Assembly: GCA_013054445.1 (NCBI GenBank)
Contig: JAAMPI010000421.1
Coordinates: forward strand, 1-38,402
Reading direction: 5' to 3'
Source: Cudoniella acicularis
Lineage: Eukaryota; Ascomycota; Leotiomycetes; Helotiales; Helotiaceae
Length of the DNA stretch: 38,402 nt
The notes under the pieces: generated by a model
What the model was told of the DNA's origin: nothing
Database searches by the model: none
Seen by the model: only the letters and a program-made list of their open reading frames with translations
Made by a program: the position numbers and the translations under genes
In this document: in pieces, positions 1 through 12,257 of the stretch
Position numbering within the stretch: the stretch's first letter is position 1
Layout of the letters: every line of letters starts with the position of its first letter

Positions 1-3000
1 CAGTAGCCCCCTTAACCGTTACCAAATACTGATCAAAACCAGCACTCATTTGTGCCACCTTTGCAAAGTGCTTCGTCCCCAACCTAACATGTCTTTTCCC
101 TTTGCCCCTTTCTCGTGCCTCCCAGCGCGCGAGCGACACGGCTGTTGTGAATGCGTTTTTGATCTGATGTCCGTTCCAGCGGTAGCCTTCGCGCCAGTGA
201 TCTTTGGAGAAATCGAGGATTTCGTCGGCGTTGCAGCGAATGTCGTCGTTTTCCGAAATGGTCCGCTCGTAATTGAGTTTCCAGACTTGGAGCGTGGATT
301 GCCGGTCTAAGGGTGGGAAATAAAGACTCACGTGTATTCGACTCTTGACGGCTTCGTCGATGTCACCGACGCGGTTAGTGGTGAGGAACGTTATTCCGGG
401 ATAAGAGTCGAGGGCTTTAATAAAGGCTATGAATTAAAGACAGCAGCTGTAAGCGGGTTTGATTTTTTCGTGGACGTGAAAATTAAGGAATTTTGTGCAT
501 CCGTAGAATACACACGTGGTCTGAACAAAGAATGTGTCTTACCTGAGACGAGACTGTTGTCAGCAATTCTGCCAGAGCGTCTATTGGCCAAGTAGACATC
601 TGCGTCTTCAATTAAAACAATACTACCCCACCTCTGGGCAAGATTGAGATGGTGGCCAAAAGCTTTTGTAAGGTCTTTGACCTCAGGAATGTCCATCCTA
701 CCAGGGGATATCATCCGAAATAGAGAACATTTAGAGGATCGAGCAATAGCCTCTGTTTGGCATTAGCTAAGAACAAAAGGGAGTACATAGAAAGTCTCTT
801 TACCCGCAGTAGATTTCTTGCCAGTACCTGGTGCTCCGTGTAACAGGACGATAACCCCAGAACCAGTTGTTTTAAGAGAAGTGCCAGGTTCCGATTTATC
901 GCTGTTTGTCGCCATTACAGCTTTTAGAATATCCTTGTGGCCCTGTGGCAATACTAAAAAGTCAATCGTTTCAAAGCTTGGCACGTCATAAGAAGGGACG
1001 AGATTTTCAACTTTCATATTGTCTGAATTGCTATTAGCCGAGTAAAAGGAAATATAAGTGAAAAAACATACACTGAAGGTACTTGAAAAGACTATATCCA
1101 AAGATACTTGCTGGCAAGATAGAGTACTGGTTGCGGCTCAGTTCCAGTCCCTCTTGTACTAAAGAAGTTTTTTCCAGTAATTCGATTCCCTTTGAACTAA
1201 TAAAGTCGTCTTTCCGCTTGAGGTCAATAACAGAATCATCAAAATTGCCCGCCTCACTTGGTGCTCCATAGGTCTCTCGTTTGTCGGGCCGTGGGGCCTT
1301 CACCCGTTTGTTTAGAACCGGGGCTTCATGCTTATTACCAGGCTTCCAATAGCAGAATCTAAGATTAAGATCAATAACAACCTCAATGTCCAACTAGATA
1401 ATCGTCAGCCTCTACATGTGGCAATGGGGAAATCTTACTTGTTCATGCCCCTCTACAAGCGTTGCTTCATGTAGATTTGGTCCTCGGTATCTCCATGCTT
1501 TACCATAATTTCGGACAAGGTCAAAGTATAAACGCCCTCTTTGCATTAATTTCTCTGAAGTTTCTGCCTCTCCAAATTCCACAGGGTAGATGGGAAGTTT
1601 TTGAATGGCCTGTTCACCTTCGTATGGCGGGATGATGAAATACTTAAAGACAGGCCCCAACGCTTTGCCATCACAATCCCAGCAGACACAGTCAACAATG
1701 AAGGGAGTAAATCGATTCCTGGAAGCTAGTTGTTGGGGGGTGTCCATCAAAAATCTCGAAGGGGGTGGACTGGCAGTTCGAATGTTGTCCGCGGAGAGAA
1801 CTCTTCGTCCACCGGTGACATGTAAAACGATAAAGGCATCGAGAAATGGATTCTGGGAAATTACTAAGTCGCCTGGCGAAAATAGATGCCATAATTGGTC
1901 AAAAGAGATAGCGTCAATTTCTCGATTTTGTAAATGCCGCCCGAGTGTCCATATATCCACAAGGTAGTCGTCGATAAAGCTCACTAAGCACCGAAGTTCA
2001 TCTCTTAGTGCCAGGGCATGACGAAGCTCTGTTGACTTTCCAGATGCTAGTGAGGTGTCCGATGCAGGTTCTTCGGAAGGGTCATTTGCCCCTTGTGGCT
2101 TATCCTTCCTTTCCCCATCAGGTGACTCTAGGGTCAACTTAGCCTTCTCAGGTTTTTCTTCAGTTTGAGCTTCAAGTGATCCCGAATTCAAGTCATTGCA
2201 CCTTTCTTCCAAATTTACCAAGTGTTGGCGAAACTTGTCCGCGTAGGTGACGAAAATTTTGAAAGGACTCAAAAAGACGTTCGTTGGATGCCGCATTTTT
2301 AATCCAGTGATTGAACCAATCTCATGGAGAAGCGCAAAAGAACCAATGGCAAGTCTCTCCGGAATTACAGGCCCATTAAAAGGGGTTAAAGACCGGTATT
2401 TGAGCGATCCAGGTAATACGGTATATGAGGAGCTTGAGATAGAAATATCCTTGTCAAGTTGTGAATAGACATCACGACTCACCGACACGACGAGACATGT
2501 TGTTGCGGGAATGGTACGGCCCGATCGAGATCTAGGCCATTCATCTTCTGGAATTATCGTAATTAGAGGTTTGACTGCAAAAGTCCTTGTGGCCTTGTCG
2601 ATGCAAGGGAGTTTTTGTGGTAGAAAGGGCCGAGGAGTATCCATAAAGCTAGCAGTTTTTGGTTTTTCGGCTTCTAAATAAGGACTATCTTGCTTGTAGT
2701 CACGCTGGGGCGGATGTCCGTCTGAAACCCCTGGGTTCTTGTTACCCGTTTCTGCGTCTCGTGAACCGCCGGCTGGGGGGTTTGCAACGAGTTTTGCAAC
2801 CATGGCCCTCAACTCCTCAACTTCATTCTCCAGGGCTTCCAAGCGCTATACCTCTGTCAGATACTGGTGAATATAGATATATGTTTTAATGAGTGTTTAC
2901 CTGGTCTAGAACTGGCGCGGCTGAACTTGAGATTCCGGAATCCGAACCCGGCGAACCAGGGCGCGTCATGCTCCCCTCTGGGCTGCTTGTATTTCCAAAT

Positions 3001-3056
3001 GAAGGGCGGGAGTCCTCTATTGCTTCAGTTGTGGTATCCATCGTAGAATCCGCCAT
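1..3056 (-). CDS. AAA+ ATPase with N-terminal coiled coil and DUF7025-like region, 3' end outside window
   Basis: Six exons fit on the minus strand: 3056-2901, 2845-1439, 1393-1072, 1022-804, 752-543 and 426 running off at base 1. All introns are GT-AG and every phase joins in frame. The N-terminus is Ser/Pro-rich, followed by a short coiled coil (LDQRLEALENEVEELRAMVA). A long non-ATPase region resembles DUF7025 of fungal AAA proteins. The AAA core follows: Walker A GAPGTGKKST split from EAIA by the 753-803 intron, Walker B-like VLIEDADVYL, sensor 1 FLTTN and Arg-finger-like SRIH. Walker B reads E-D rather than the usual D-E. The C-terminal helical lid (YFPPLD onward) continues to the window edge. 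I chose the ATG at 3056; another in-frame ATG lies at 3143. Cellular role is unknown for this family; predicted soluble ATPase. The 116-bp intron at 427-542 is the least certain. Confidence 0.85.
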
Positions 3057-3581
3057 GTAGATGATTGGATGTTGTCGCAATCTTCGGGTTCCCAGCCTCT
3101 CGTCAAATATCAGCAGGTCAGGGATGTTGCACAGCGGCATCACGTGAGCTGATGCAAGCCCTTTCCATTTTTGGTTGATACCGCGACAATTTAATATACC
3201 TAGGTACTGTGGGGTACTCTGTCAGGTATTTTCTAAGTGGCAGGCTCTTGGCCCATCACATGTGATAACACCACAGTAGCAAAATGATTCAGCTTTGTTG
3301 ACTGGAAATTATATGCTCGATATTGATTTGAAGGGAGAGCTCTATAGACTACTTAATATATCTAAATCATTCTACTGTGGGTATATTACCTTCTTTTAAA
3401 CAATTCATTCGAACTTTTGTTTATTCCCGGTACTCAGAACATACTGGACCGAGCAAAAGAGCTTTCCCATCACAATTTTAGCAGACAAAAGACCTCAAGT
3501 CACAGCTTGCTTAGAAGTACTCAAGTCAACGGGCAAATCACAGTAGTGCAGATTTCTAAGTTTTTGATCATTATATATGAA
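3057..3581. other. Intergenic region between two tandem minus-strand genes
   Basis: About 525 bp upstream of the AAA gene and downstream of the C2H2/NLR-like gene. It should hold the AAA promoter and the upstream gene's 3' UTR. I see no further conserved coding region, RNA gene or repeat here. Confidence 0.5.
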
Positions 3582-6500
3582 TTAGGCTGTCCCAAAATCT
3601 CCGAATGCTTTGCGACTTTGGCATAGCCAAGTGACTGGACTCGATGGAACTCTGTCGGGTATCGTCAAGACACAATCTCGTGCTAGACCTTCAGTCACTG
3701 CCTTGGCTATCCAGCGGCCGGACCCCGTGAGCAACACCTTGAATCGGCAATGATCCCCCCTCCCTTGCCTTGGTTTTGATAGCTTTACAAGTCTCCGTAA
3801 CAATTCTGCAGCATCAGCTCCTCTCCGCTCATCGTCATACAAGAAGAGACGATCAATCACGCAAAATACTACTAGGGGTGGTGGAAGGCTCCTTATCAGC
3901 TGAGAAAGTTTTGCGCACAATTGCGTCACATCTTCGTTGTCCAAAAATGTAAAGCGTCGCAAAAGAGCCGGATCAAATCGATCATATTGTTGAAGTAGCT
4001 GTGACAACATACTGTTGATTATGCCAGCTGGATTTGCGTCCGGATCCTCAGACGAGTCACGATGTTCACCACAGAAGAAGTTCAGAATTATTGGTTTCTC
4101 AACTTTCATTTTCCGCAGCGAGTGGCAGATATCAGCGCAAATGAATCCGCCAAGTGAGCGTCGTTGAGTCGATGCCAGCCCGGCGTTGATGACCAAGATA
4201 CTGGATGTATCAGGGTGAAGCCAGTGAAAGAGCTGCCTGGAATCCAGTACGTATGCAGATCGGTCCCGGTCGTCCTGCAAAAATCCAGATGCGAATTTTC
4301 GGTTTGTGCGGATATCGCGCCTAGGCAAATCGAATTCTGTCTGGTATGAAAGACATGATAGAGCTTTGCTAGTAAGGCGGGCATCTCCTGCTGAAAATAT
4401 GTCAGCGTTTCATATCTCCGGATATTGAATTCTAAACCTACCGTCTAAGTATTTAAAACTGGAGAGCGGAAACTTTGACGCTATAAACTCATCATTGCGC
4501 ACCGTTGTTTGTTTGTGGTAAGACGGATCTGCCGATTTATAACTGTCCGCTACAACAAGAGAGTCCGCTATCATCTTTTGCAAAGCGGCCCAAATAAGGG
4601 CTCTCTCATTCGCCGCCTGCGTTTCTTGGTGGGGCACTAGATCAACCCGTATTTGCTGTTTATTGTGTGGTTGAAGAGAAGGCAACACATCTGAAAGCTC
4701 CTGTACATTATGTGAAAATCGTACACTAGCTTGTTGTGTACTTTCAGAGACAGCCAATTGCAGCTCTCTCTCAAGCCCAACTTTGCAATCAATTATCATG
4801 CTGGTCTTTTCACCAAGCATTTTATCCATGTTAGCCGGTGACGCGAAAACTTTTGCAAACCTAAGAATTGTATTTTTTGAGTAATACTCGAGGATACACT
4901 GCAGGCCGGAGAAAATCGAGACCCAGAGTCGTGAAAATGCTTTGTGAACAGATTCGGACCACTTCATCGTGACGGGAATATAAGCATCAATACTGATGGC
5001 ATGACCAATTTCACAAAGCATTCGTAAAGTAGGATCTGCAAGCTTCTTGTGAATCGAAAGAACCTATGATTATCAGTCGAGTGAGCTCTGCAGGGGCTAA
5101 ATATATTCTCACTCGCAGAATAAGCTTCAAGCAGCCGCACATAATACCCAAAAACCGATCACCACCAGGCACAATCTCGCCAAGTCCCATTAAGACTTTT
5201 CTGTGGCGGCCGAAATTCCTGAACGACTTCCTGAGGTCTTTTAGAAGGCCTGCGCTCTTGGAAACATGTTCGCCCATTTTTTCAATAGTCTCCAGACTTT
5301 CCACTACTGATTCGGGAATATTGTTTCCCAATGGTAAGATAGCAATGGTAAATTTTGGTGGGGCCGTCTTCAAGAACTTTTCTATGTCTTTGCTCAGTTG
5401 ATTGCTTAATTCTAGTGCCGGATTGTAAATCCTTAAACCAGAATGAATTCAGTCAGTAACGACATTCAGGGCGCCACTTGCGCGACTATGACTTACATGC
5501 TAAGGTTAATTGATTCCACAGTATCATGATAATTGATCTTATCTATCACAAATCTGTCGGACGTTTCTTCATAAGCCACCGATCCGTGAAGCGGCTCGTC
5601 TGAAAATCTTCTGACTAACTGTGGAGATTCCTGGGCACGGTTATTTTCTTCTCCACCATATCCAATTCCATGAGCTTCTCTCAATGGCTGTTGGGTTTCA
5701 CTCGCTAGATTATCAGTTTTCACTGTGAGTGATTCTACGATACTAACAACACGTTCAGATGTCTCCATAAGCCTCACTCGAACATTCTCATTTGCACCAT
5801 CATCCGAATCCGTTCTCTTTGGAAGAGTTATATCCGGTTTAGATGTCGTGTCCTGGGCGGGAAATTCATCAGCAGGTATGAGCACATGATGCTCACGCTG
5901 TGAAGGAGTTAAAACCCTAAACTGTAGCTGAAATTCTAACATCATGGGATCGGGGCCCGTTTTAGAATAAAGATTTAGGACTCTTTCGCCCTCTGCTAAT
6001 AACCACTCGGTTTCTCTTGAATGTATGTTGCCTGAGTTTTCGGAAAGCCACAGGAGCCAGGCTGGGTCATCGCCGAGATCCGGAACATAAGGATGGATTC
6101 CTTTCCAGTCGGGATCGAACCCCATCTCTTGTGAAATGCCAACAGAGCTAGGTAACTCTGAAAAGATCGGTTCAGGAAGAATGGGATCAGTAGCAGAATT
6201 CTCACCGGCATCACCGTCTAGATCCGGCCGGTTTCCGAGCCAAGTCAAGGATAATAATGCTAAAGATTGCAAATGTTTTCCAACATGTTTCAGCAGATTT
6301 TTGTAGATTCCGAGTTTATCCTCGCCAATATCGGGGGTGGCAAGGTCCTTCGGAATTTCGTCGCAGAATGGGCAAACCTTGAAAATTGGAGCGGCAGGGC
6401 GAGCATGAGCTTGGGCTAGGGCAGCCAGTTGAGATGCTCCTATTTCCGAATCATGATCCTTCTTGATATGATTTTTATATTTCTCTACATCTGAAAAAGT

Positions 6501-6988
6501 GTGTTCAGGATGATTATCTGAATAGCAAATCCATTCGAGAGAGATATGCTCATTCATGTGAAAAACCCATTGCTTGAAAGAGCGATATCGTACTCGTGGT
6601 GTTGTGCACGCCGGGTCCAAGCATATATATGGTGCAAGATCATTCATAACATGATGACTTTCTGGGCTTTAGCTTTGGTAGCAGAGCCAAGTTGGGTCAA
6701 CCTACGTCCATTGTTTTCCTCCAGCTTCTTCAGCATCACAGAGAACATGACAGTATTCGCATTCAAAGAAATCCCCTTCGAATGCTTTTGGTGGCGGAGG
6801 TATGCTCAATATGCCGTCTCGTATTGACATCGTTGACGCGTGTGACGGGGCCTGAACAGAACCACTCTCAAATTGGAGGTTCGTGGCCGAAGTGCCAGAT
6901 AGAACCGTGGCACGGCCGTCAGACTCGTCCGCATCTGAGTCCAACTCTTCTGGGGAGCTCTCTTCGATGGACTCATTGTCCGATGCCA
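3582..6988 (-). CDS. C2H2 zinc-finger / NLR-like (degenerate NACHT-type) protein, 5' end cut by repeat
   Basis: The exons 6988-6706, 6666-5497, 5431-5113, 5063-4442 and 4390-3582 join in frame across GT-AG introns of 39-65 bp, ending at a TAA at 3584-3582. The order of regions is: an acidic Ser/Asp-rich start; zinc-finger-like Cys/His pairs (ECEYCHVLC; YICLDPAC with HMNEH; VCPFC with HVGKH); a low-complexity linker; a helical region (LLKDLRKSFRNFG) typical of the N-terminal part of fungal NACHT proteins; and a P-loop-like domain (SSILVINAGLA, LNFFCGEH, VVFCVIDRLFLYDD, FKVLLTGSGRW). The P-loop lacks a clear GK(S/T), so nucleotide binding is doubtful, and there is no C-terminal repeat domain. 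Upstream of 6988 the frame runs into undetermined bases and then a transposon repeat, so the true start codon is missing. Similar fungal proteins are thought to act in non-self recognition. The family call is good, the function is inferred. Confidence 0.7.
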
Positions 6989-6992
6989 NNCN
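6989..6992. other. Undetermined bases at gene/repeat boundary
   Basis: Three N calls (6989, 6990, 6992) lie exactly where the C2H2/NLR-like reading frame stops and RIP-altered repeat DNA starts. The junction may be a real insertion point or an assembly join. Confidence 0.9.
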
Positions 6993-7030
6993 AGTTCTTT
7001 ATACTGTTTCCTTTAGTCACAGCCGAGCCT

Positions 7031-7296
7031 TGTTATAGCTCTATAAAGGCACGAAGGCCTCTGACGTCACGTAAGACGTATTTATAAGAAGGTGCTATAT
7101 TAACGAAGAAACTAAGCTAAGGAGAGAAGAAGGAGAGGTGGCCCTAAAGGGGCCTTATATACAGGAGGTGAGTACTGGCAAGCGAGGTCACGTGATAAGG
7201 GTTAGGGGGACGTGTCGCAGCCTCCTGTCGTATATAGCGCTATACTGTCTAAGTCTCACTAGTCATAGGACTATACGTTATACTAGGTCTATAACA
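7031..7296. repeat. Solo LTR-like copy 1 (TGTTATAG...CTATAACA)
   Basis: The segment starts with TGTTATAG and ends with CTATAACA, the short inverted ends expected of an LTR. Its middle (TGACGTCACGTA, GAAGAAACTAAGCTAAGGAG, the GGCC...GGGGCC stretch and CACGTGAT) recurs at 20973-21160 and 27529-27684 in the same orientation. No retroelement coding sequence adjoins it. The preceding 38 bp (6993-7030) match 24721-24760, so it seems to have inserted into an older repeat. Confidence 0.6.
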
Positions 7297-7865
7297 CTAT
7301 AACGATATTAAATAGCGGGCTCCTACGCTCTACTACGGTGACGCGGTCGCCGACACCGAGCCGTAGCTAATAGATCCTCTCGTAGCTCCTCTATAGAGAT
7401 CCGTCTTTCGTTATTATATATTTATATACTCTAACCCTAGAGTCGATAGCTTTTACTAGCCTAAGACGTAGCATGCCCGTCTTAGGATCTATAGTATTGT
7501 CCTCTAGGTACGATTCTCTCTCTCTAGCCTACTACTTCGCAGTGTTTAGTCTAATAGCTATACGATTACCGTCTGCCTGCTCCGTATCACTCCTAGAATA
7601 CGGATACGGTCCCCGCTCCTTTAACGTGTTTAAAAAGATCTAGGTATATCGTTTGTCCGGTTTAGAAGTCATTCTAAGTATATACGATATAGCGAGAGGC
7701 GGCCTATAGGTCTCGTTAGTTAGTAAGAACAGATTTGAGAGTAGCCTTCGACTTATACCTCTTATAAGAAGGCTCGAGGACCTAGACGTAAGACCGCCTA
7801 GAGCCAGAATAGGCTCCGACGTTACTATTTATAGTATCGTAAGCTAGCTTCGATAGGGAGTAGAT
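7297..7865. other. RIP-altered DNA without recognisable gene
   Basis: TpA-rich and CpA-poor sequence between the LTR copy and the DUF3723 remnant. It may hold the dead promoter or 5' part of that gene. I can support no coding region in it. Confidence 0.5.
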
Positions 7866-10800
7866 TTGTTATTAAAAGACGGGGCTACGAAGAAGTTATA
7901 TATGTTAAGTGACCGCCTTCCTCCTAGAAAAGAACAAGTAAGGTCTTTATATATTAATTATCTCGAGATACGCGGCGTACGCTTTCTAGAAGAAGAGCGA
8001 AGACAAGAGGCGGAGAGGAGTATTAAGTATAGAGGTATAGCTAGTATTAAGCTTAACGTGTTTTATTTTCCGTACGAAGAGTCGAGAGAGCCGGATATAA
8101 AGAATATTAAGCGACTAAGAAATTTGTTTCGCGGGAAGGGTAGTTACCGTCGACTCGACCTTCGAAATTATATTCTTATCGTTATTAGCTAGCTATAGTT
8201 AGAGGCTACTATAGTAGCTTCTAGAACCTCTATCGCGCGGCTCTTAGAGGATATACGTAATACCTATCCGGAGCTAGATTTTCCGCCCGGTTACCGGTTA
8301 GAGTGCCTCTACGGACGCTACCGAATACTAGCGGCAGCCTAGGTCCTTCTTACTAAGGATAAGCGTTAGACGGTAGACTTATACCTCGAAGGTATAACCC
8401 CTTGTCTAAATTTAGAGAAAGCCGCTAACTTTCTTTATCTATTAGATCTTAACTAAGAACTAAAGACGACTCTAATCGAAGAATACTCGGCCGAAAAAGA
8501 ACTCGACGATAGCGAGATCTATAATAAAATCCGCGAATATTAAAGATATAGGAGAGCCGGGAATCTATATTTTAAGAAACGATAGTAGGCTTGTTTAGCC
8601 GCTATATCGAACTATAAAAAAGAGAACCTCGAACAGATCTTCCGTTATACGGACTATAGGGCGGTATTCGATGTTTAACTAGACGTCTTAGGACTATAAG
8701 GGGGAATAAGGCTTAGTATAATATATAAAATGTTTACTAATAGATACGAAGAGGTAGGCTTTATATATATAAGTAGTTCGATTTACTAACTATACTAAAT
8801 AGGAAAATCTCTACTACCTCGACGAGAACATTAGGGACTTCTAGACTAAGAAGATCTTTTAAGAAGATAGACGAGTAATATAAAAGGTAGATCGAGGTAC
8901 GATAAAAGCCTTTAAGCTTATTATATTAGGAGCCTATAAAGCGGATTTCTAGGATCTATATAACAAAGTCCGAGACGATAAGATCTTAAGTGCTTTCGAT
9001 AAACAAGAACGCGAAGATATTTAGGGCAGAGTGCTTTCCGCCTCTACCGACCGCTTAATCCCTTCTCTCTTTAGCTTCTTCGAAGACCTTAACTACCTAA
9101 GAAAAGTCGCCGACTATATAAAACGGTTATTCCCGCTCTCGCCTCGCGGTACCGTCTCCTTAGCCCTAGAAGACGTATTATCCGATACGAATTATAGAGC
9201 CGGTTAGTACGTGATCTAAGAATCGGAGTCTACCTACGTGTTCCGGCCTAGAAGTTAGGCGGACCGGGTAGACCTTAGACGTCGATAGATATAGATGTCT
9301 ACGATACGTAATTACCCCTAGGTACCCGCGAAGCCGAAGAAGAAGAACTTATTAGTAAAGCCAACTAGTAAGAAGGCGGATAAGATTATCCTATATAAAT
9401 CTGCTATACTAGCTTCTCGCCTAAGATATAAGTCTAAGCGGATACGTAGCTTAACTTAGCGGTCACCCGATAGGGAGATCGCTCGGCGTACCCTATTATA
9501 GGCTCGGAAACCTGACCGCTATAAGTATAGCGAAACGGCGCTCGAGGACTATATAGAGTAAATAGTAAATCTGTTCTCTACTACCTAGCTACTAATAGTA
9601 GAGTAGGCGAGAGCTATAGTCGAGATTAATTACTCTAACACACTACTAAAACGATATAGGATCTCGTATATATAAGATCACGAACGAGACAAGTTGTCCC
9701 TTTTTATAGATAAGTTATATAATACTAACAAAGAACAATACGATAAGATGTCGTCTTTCTTTATCCGTAGGTCCGTATACTTTATATTTCTCGGTAAGCC
9801 GAGTCGCCCTAGTCCTCGCTCTTCTAAAGAGATATCGCTATTGATTAGTCTAATTTTAGCTTATCTAGGAGACGATCAAGTAAAAGAGGAATAGGAAAGG
9901 CTTATAAGGGAGGAGTAGGAGCGGCTTATACGACAGGAATAAGAACGGCTCGCGCGAGAAGAACAATAGAGACTCGTAAGAGAACGAGAACGGCTAGTAC
10001 GAGAAGAACAAGAAAGGCTCGCCCGGGAGGAGTAACAGCGGTTAGCTAGAGAACAAGAAAGGCTTATACGAGAGGAGTAAGAGCGTCTCGTAAGAGAGGA
10101 ACTAGAGCGATTAGCGAGAGAACAGTAGGAAAGGCTGGCGAAGGAGGAGCAGGAGCGGCAAGAACGGCTTATAAAGGAAGAACAAGAAAGACTCGCTCGA
10201 TAAGAGCAAGAGAGACTAGCTAAAGAGGAACAAGAAAGACTTGCCCGAGAGGAGTAGGAAAGACAGGCACTAGAGGAACAAGAGCGATTAGCGAGAGAAG
10301 AACAGGAGCGGCTTGTTAGAGAACGGGAAAGACTAGCTCGAGAAGAACAAGAGCGGCTCGTACGAGAAGAGCAGGAGAGACTAGTACGGGAGGAACAAGA
10401 AAGACTAGCCCGAAAAGAATAAGAGCGGCTCGTACGACAGGAGTAGGAGGAGACTNGTACNAGGANGAACAAGAAAGACTAGCNCGAGANGAACAAGAGC
10501 GGCTCGCACGAGAAGAGGAAGAGCGGCTTGCTAGAGAACAAGAACGGCTCGCACGACAAGAGTAGGAGCGTCTCGTAAAGGAGGAATAGGAAATACTAGC
10601 CCGAGAGGAACAAGAGCGGCTCGTAAAGGAGGAGTAAGAACGCTTAGTAAGAGAAGAACAAGAGCAGCTCGTACGACAAGAGTAGGAGCGTCTCGTAAGG
10701 GAGGAACAAGAAAGACTAGTCCGAGAAGAACAAGAGCGTCTTAAGAGGGAAGAACAGGAGAGACTTACGAAAGAGGGTTAGTAAGAGAGGAACAAGAAAG

Positions 10801-12257
10801 ACTTATAAAAGAAGAACAAGACCGCGTTATATAAGAATAAGAACGGCTAGTAAGAGAGGAACAAGAGCGAGTCATACGAGAAGAGTAGGAAAGACTAATA
10901 GAGAACCTTACTAAGTAATAGAAAGATAGGCCTAAGTAAAAGAAGCCTGATAAGAACTAGCTAGACAAGGGATCTAAGGTACTAAGAAGTTAGAACGGCG
11001 TACGAAAAGGTTTAGGTATAGCTAAAAGAAGAGAACGGCTACTTACGTAATTAGAATTAAAGAAAGTCATTAATAGTAAGTCTTTAGAAGCTAACTATCG
11101 TTTTATATCGCCGTCGTAGGAGTTCGATTTTTTATTAGGAGCCGTAAAAGATCAAGTTAAAGTCGATAAAGCTAGTAAACTTGCTTCTGACTCTAGAGAA
11201 CAAAACTAAGGTGTCGAGAGGCCTATACGAGAGGAATAGCAAAAACTTAGAATAGAAGAAGAGGAGCGGCCGGTAAGGGAAGAGTAAGAGCGGGTTCTAT
11301 ATAAAGAGCTAGAGAAAGCTATAAGGGAAGAAGAAGAGACACCCGTAACTAAGGGAAAGGGAAGGCTTATAAAGAATATTACTAAACAATAGGAAGAGAG
11401 GCTTGGGCAAAAAATGCCTAAAGAGAAGACGTAAGACTAGGGGAGACCTAAGGTAGTAGGAAAGGGGTTACGAAGACCTCGAGGTATAGGTATAGCGAAA
11501 AGGGACCGGCTAGTTACTTAGTTCGCACTTAAGACTCTTAGAGACGCTAAGCTTCGAGAACTTATAGAAGAAGGCCTATCGCCGTAAACAATAGCGGAGG
11601 ACGAACGTCAAACCGCGGCAGACTAAAATATAGTAGGAAATCCTACCTATCGTATATAGCCTAGTACGGATTCTTTAGCAACTGATAATAACAACTCAAT
11701 ATCTGCCTTAAATAAGATACTAGAACATGTCACTAACTCCGAGGAGTAGATTTAAGCTGTTTAGCCGTAGGTAAGGGCTTAAGTTCCCCTCTTTATTCTT
11801 ACTAAGCTTATATATCTATAGAATATAGCGAGACTATTAACAGACTAGAACCTAGATTCTTAAAAGGTTTAGATAGAATTTAAGGCCCGTGATCGTGATA
11901 GCGTTTAGAGACTTATAAACGCTCTTTTAGTTGATCCTTCTAACCTATTAGAGGTAAAGCGAATAGCGATAAAGTATATAAGAAAGGGGGAGCGGATATA
12001 TATATTCGACATAAACCTTCGTATACTAACCCCTAAGACCTGTTTTAAAGCTATTACGGTAGATAGTACAAACACTATACTTTTAATTCCGGAATAGGAG
12101 ATCGACACCGACAATCTTTTAAGCTCTATGTCTAGGAAACACTCTGATTTATAGACGAATTCGGAAGCGGGTCTATCTATTCTAGAGCCTAATCTAGAGG
12201 ATAGTTCGGAGGGTAAAGAGACTGTTCGTAAGAGAGTCGCTAGGCGCGATTTAAGGT
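7866..12257 (+). pseudogene. RIP-inactivated DUF3723 protein gene with giant EEQERLxR coiled-coil array
   Basis: Read with TAG/TAA as former Gln or Trp codons, the plus strand gives a DUF3723-type protein: FPYEESREPD near 8060, FPPGYRLECLYGRYRI near 8280, a TVDLYLEGI segment near 8370, LIEEYSAEKE near 8480, and RYKYSETALEDYIE near 9540. From about 9894 to 10912 an octapeptide EEQERL(A/V)R repeats about 42 times, followed by more charged coil. The C-terminal part has RILTPKTCF and TNTILLIPE near 12040-12090. A donor GTAAGT at about 12257 with an acceptor near 12352 suggests an old intron. Stops are spread through all parts, and frame breaks occur near 10450 (beside Ns) and 10767. DUF3723 is a fungal family of unknown biochemical function, often found as Starship transposon cargo. 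Dead copy; family call from remembered motifs. Confidence 0.75.
9894..10912 (+). repeat. 24-bp tandem repeat array encoding EEQERL(A/V)R
   Basis: About 42 units of a 24-bp repeat lie inside the DUF3723 remnant. Each unit encodes an octapeptide of alternating charged residues with one Leu, predicted to form a long single alpha helix or coiled coil. The Gln position (CAG/CAA) is often TAG or TAA, as RIP would produce. Ambiguous bases at 10456-10490 are probably an assembly problem in the array. Confidence 0.85.

Noticed and set aside
330..355. A GTGAGT...TTAG mini-intron in the AAA gene
   Set aside because: Only about 25 bp, and reading through it gives the expected conserved HVSLYFPPLD.
9876..10472. 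198-residue Ser/Arg/Cys-rich minus-strand frame
   Set aside because: It is the antisense of the EEQERL repeat array; its regularity comes from the 24-bp repeat, and the sense strand matches DUF3723 context.
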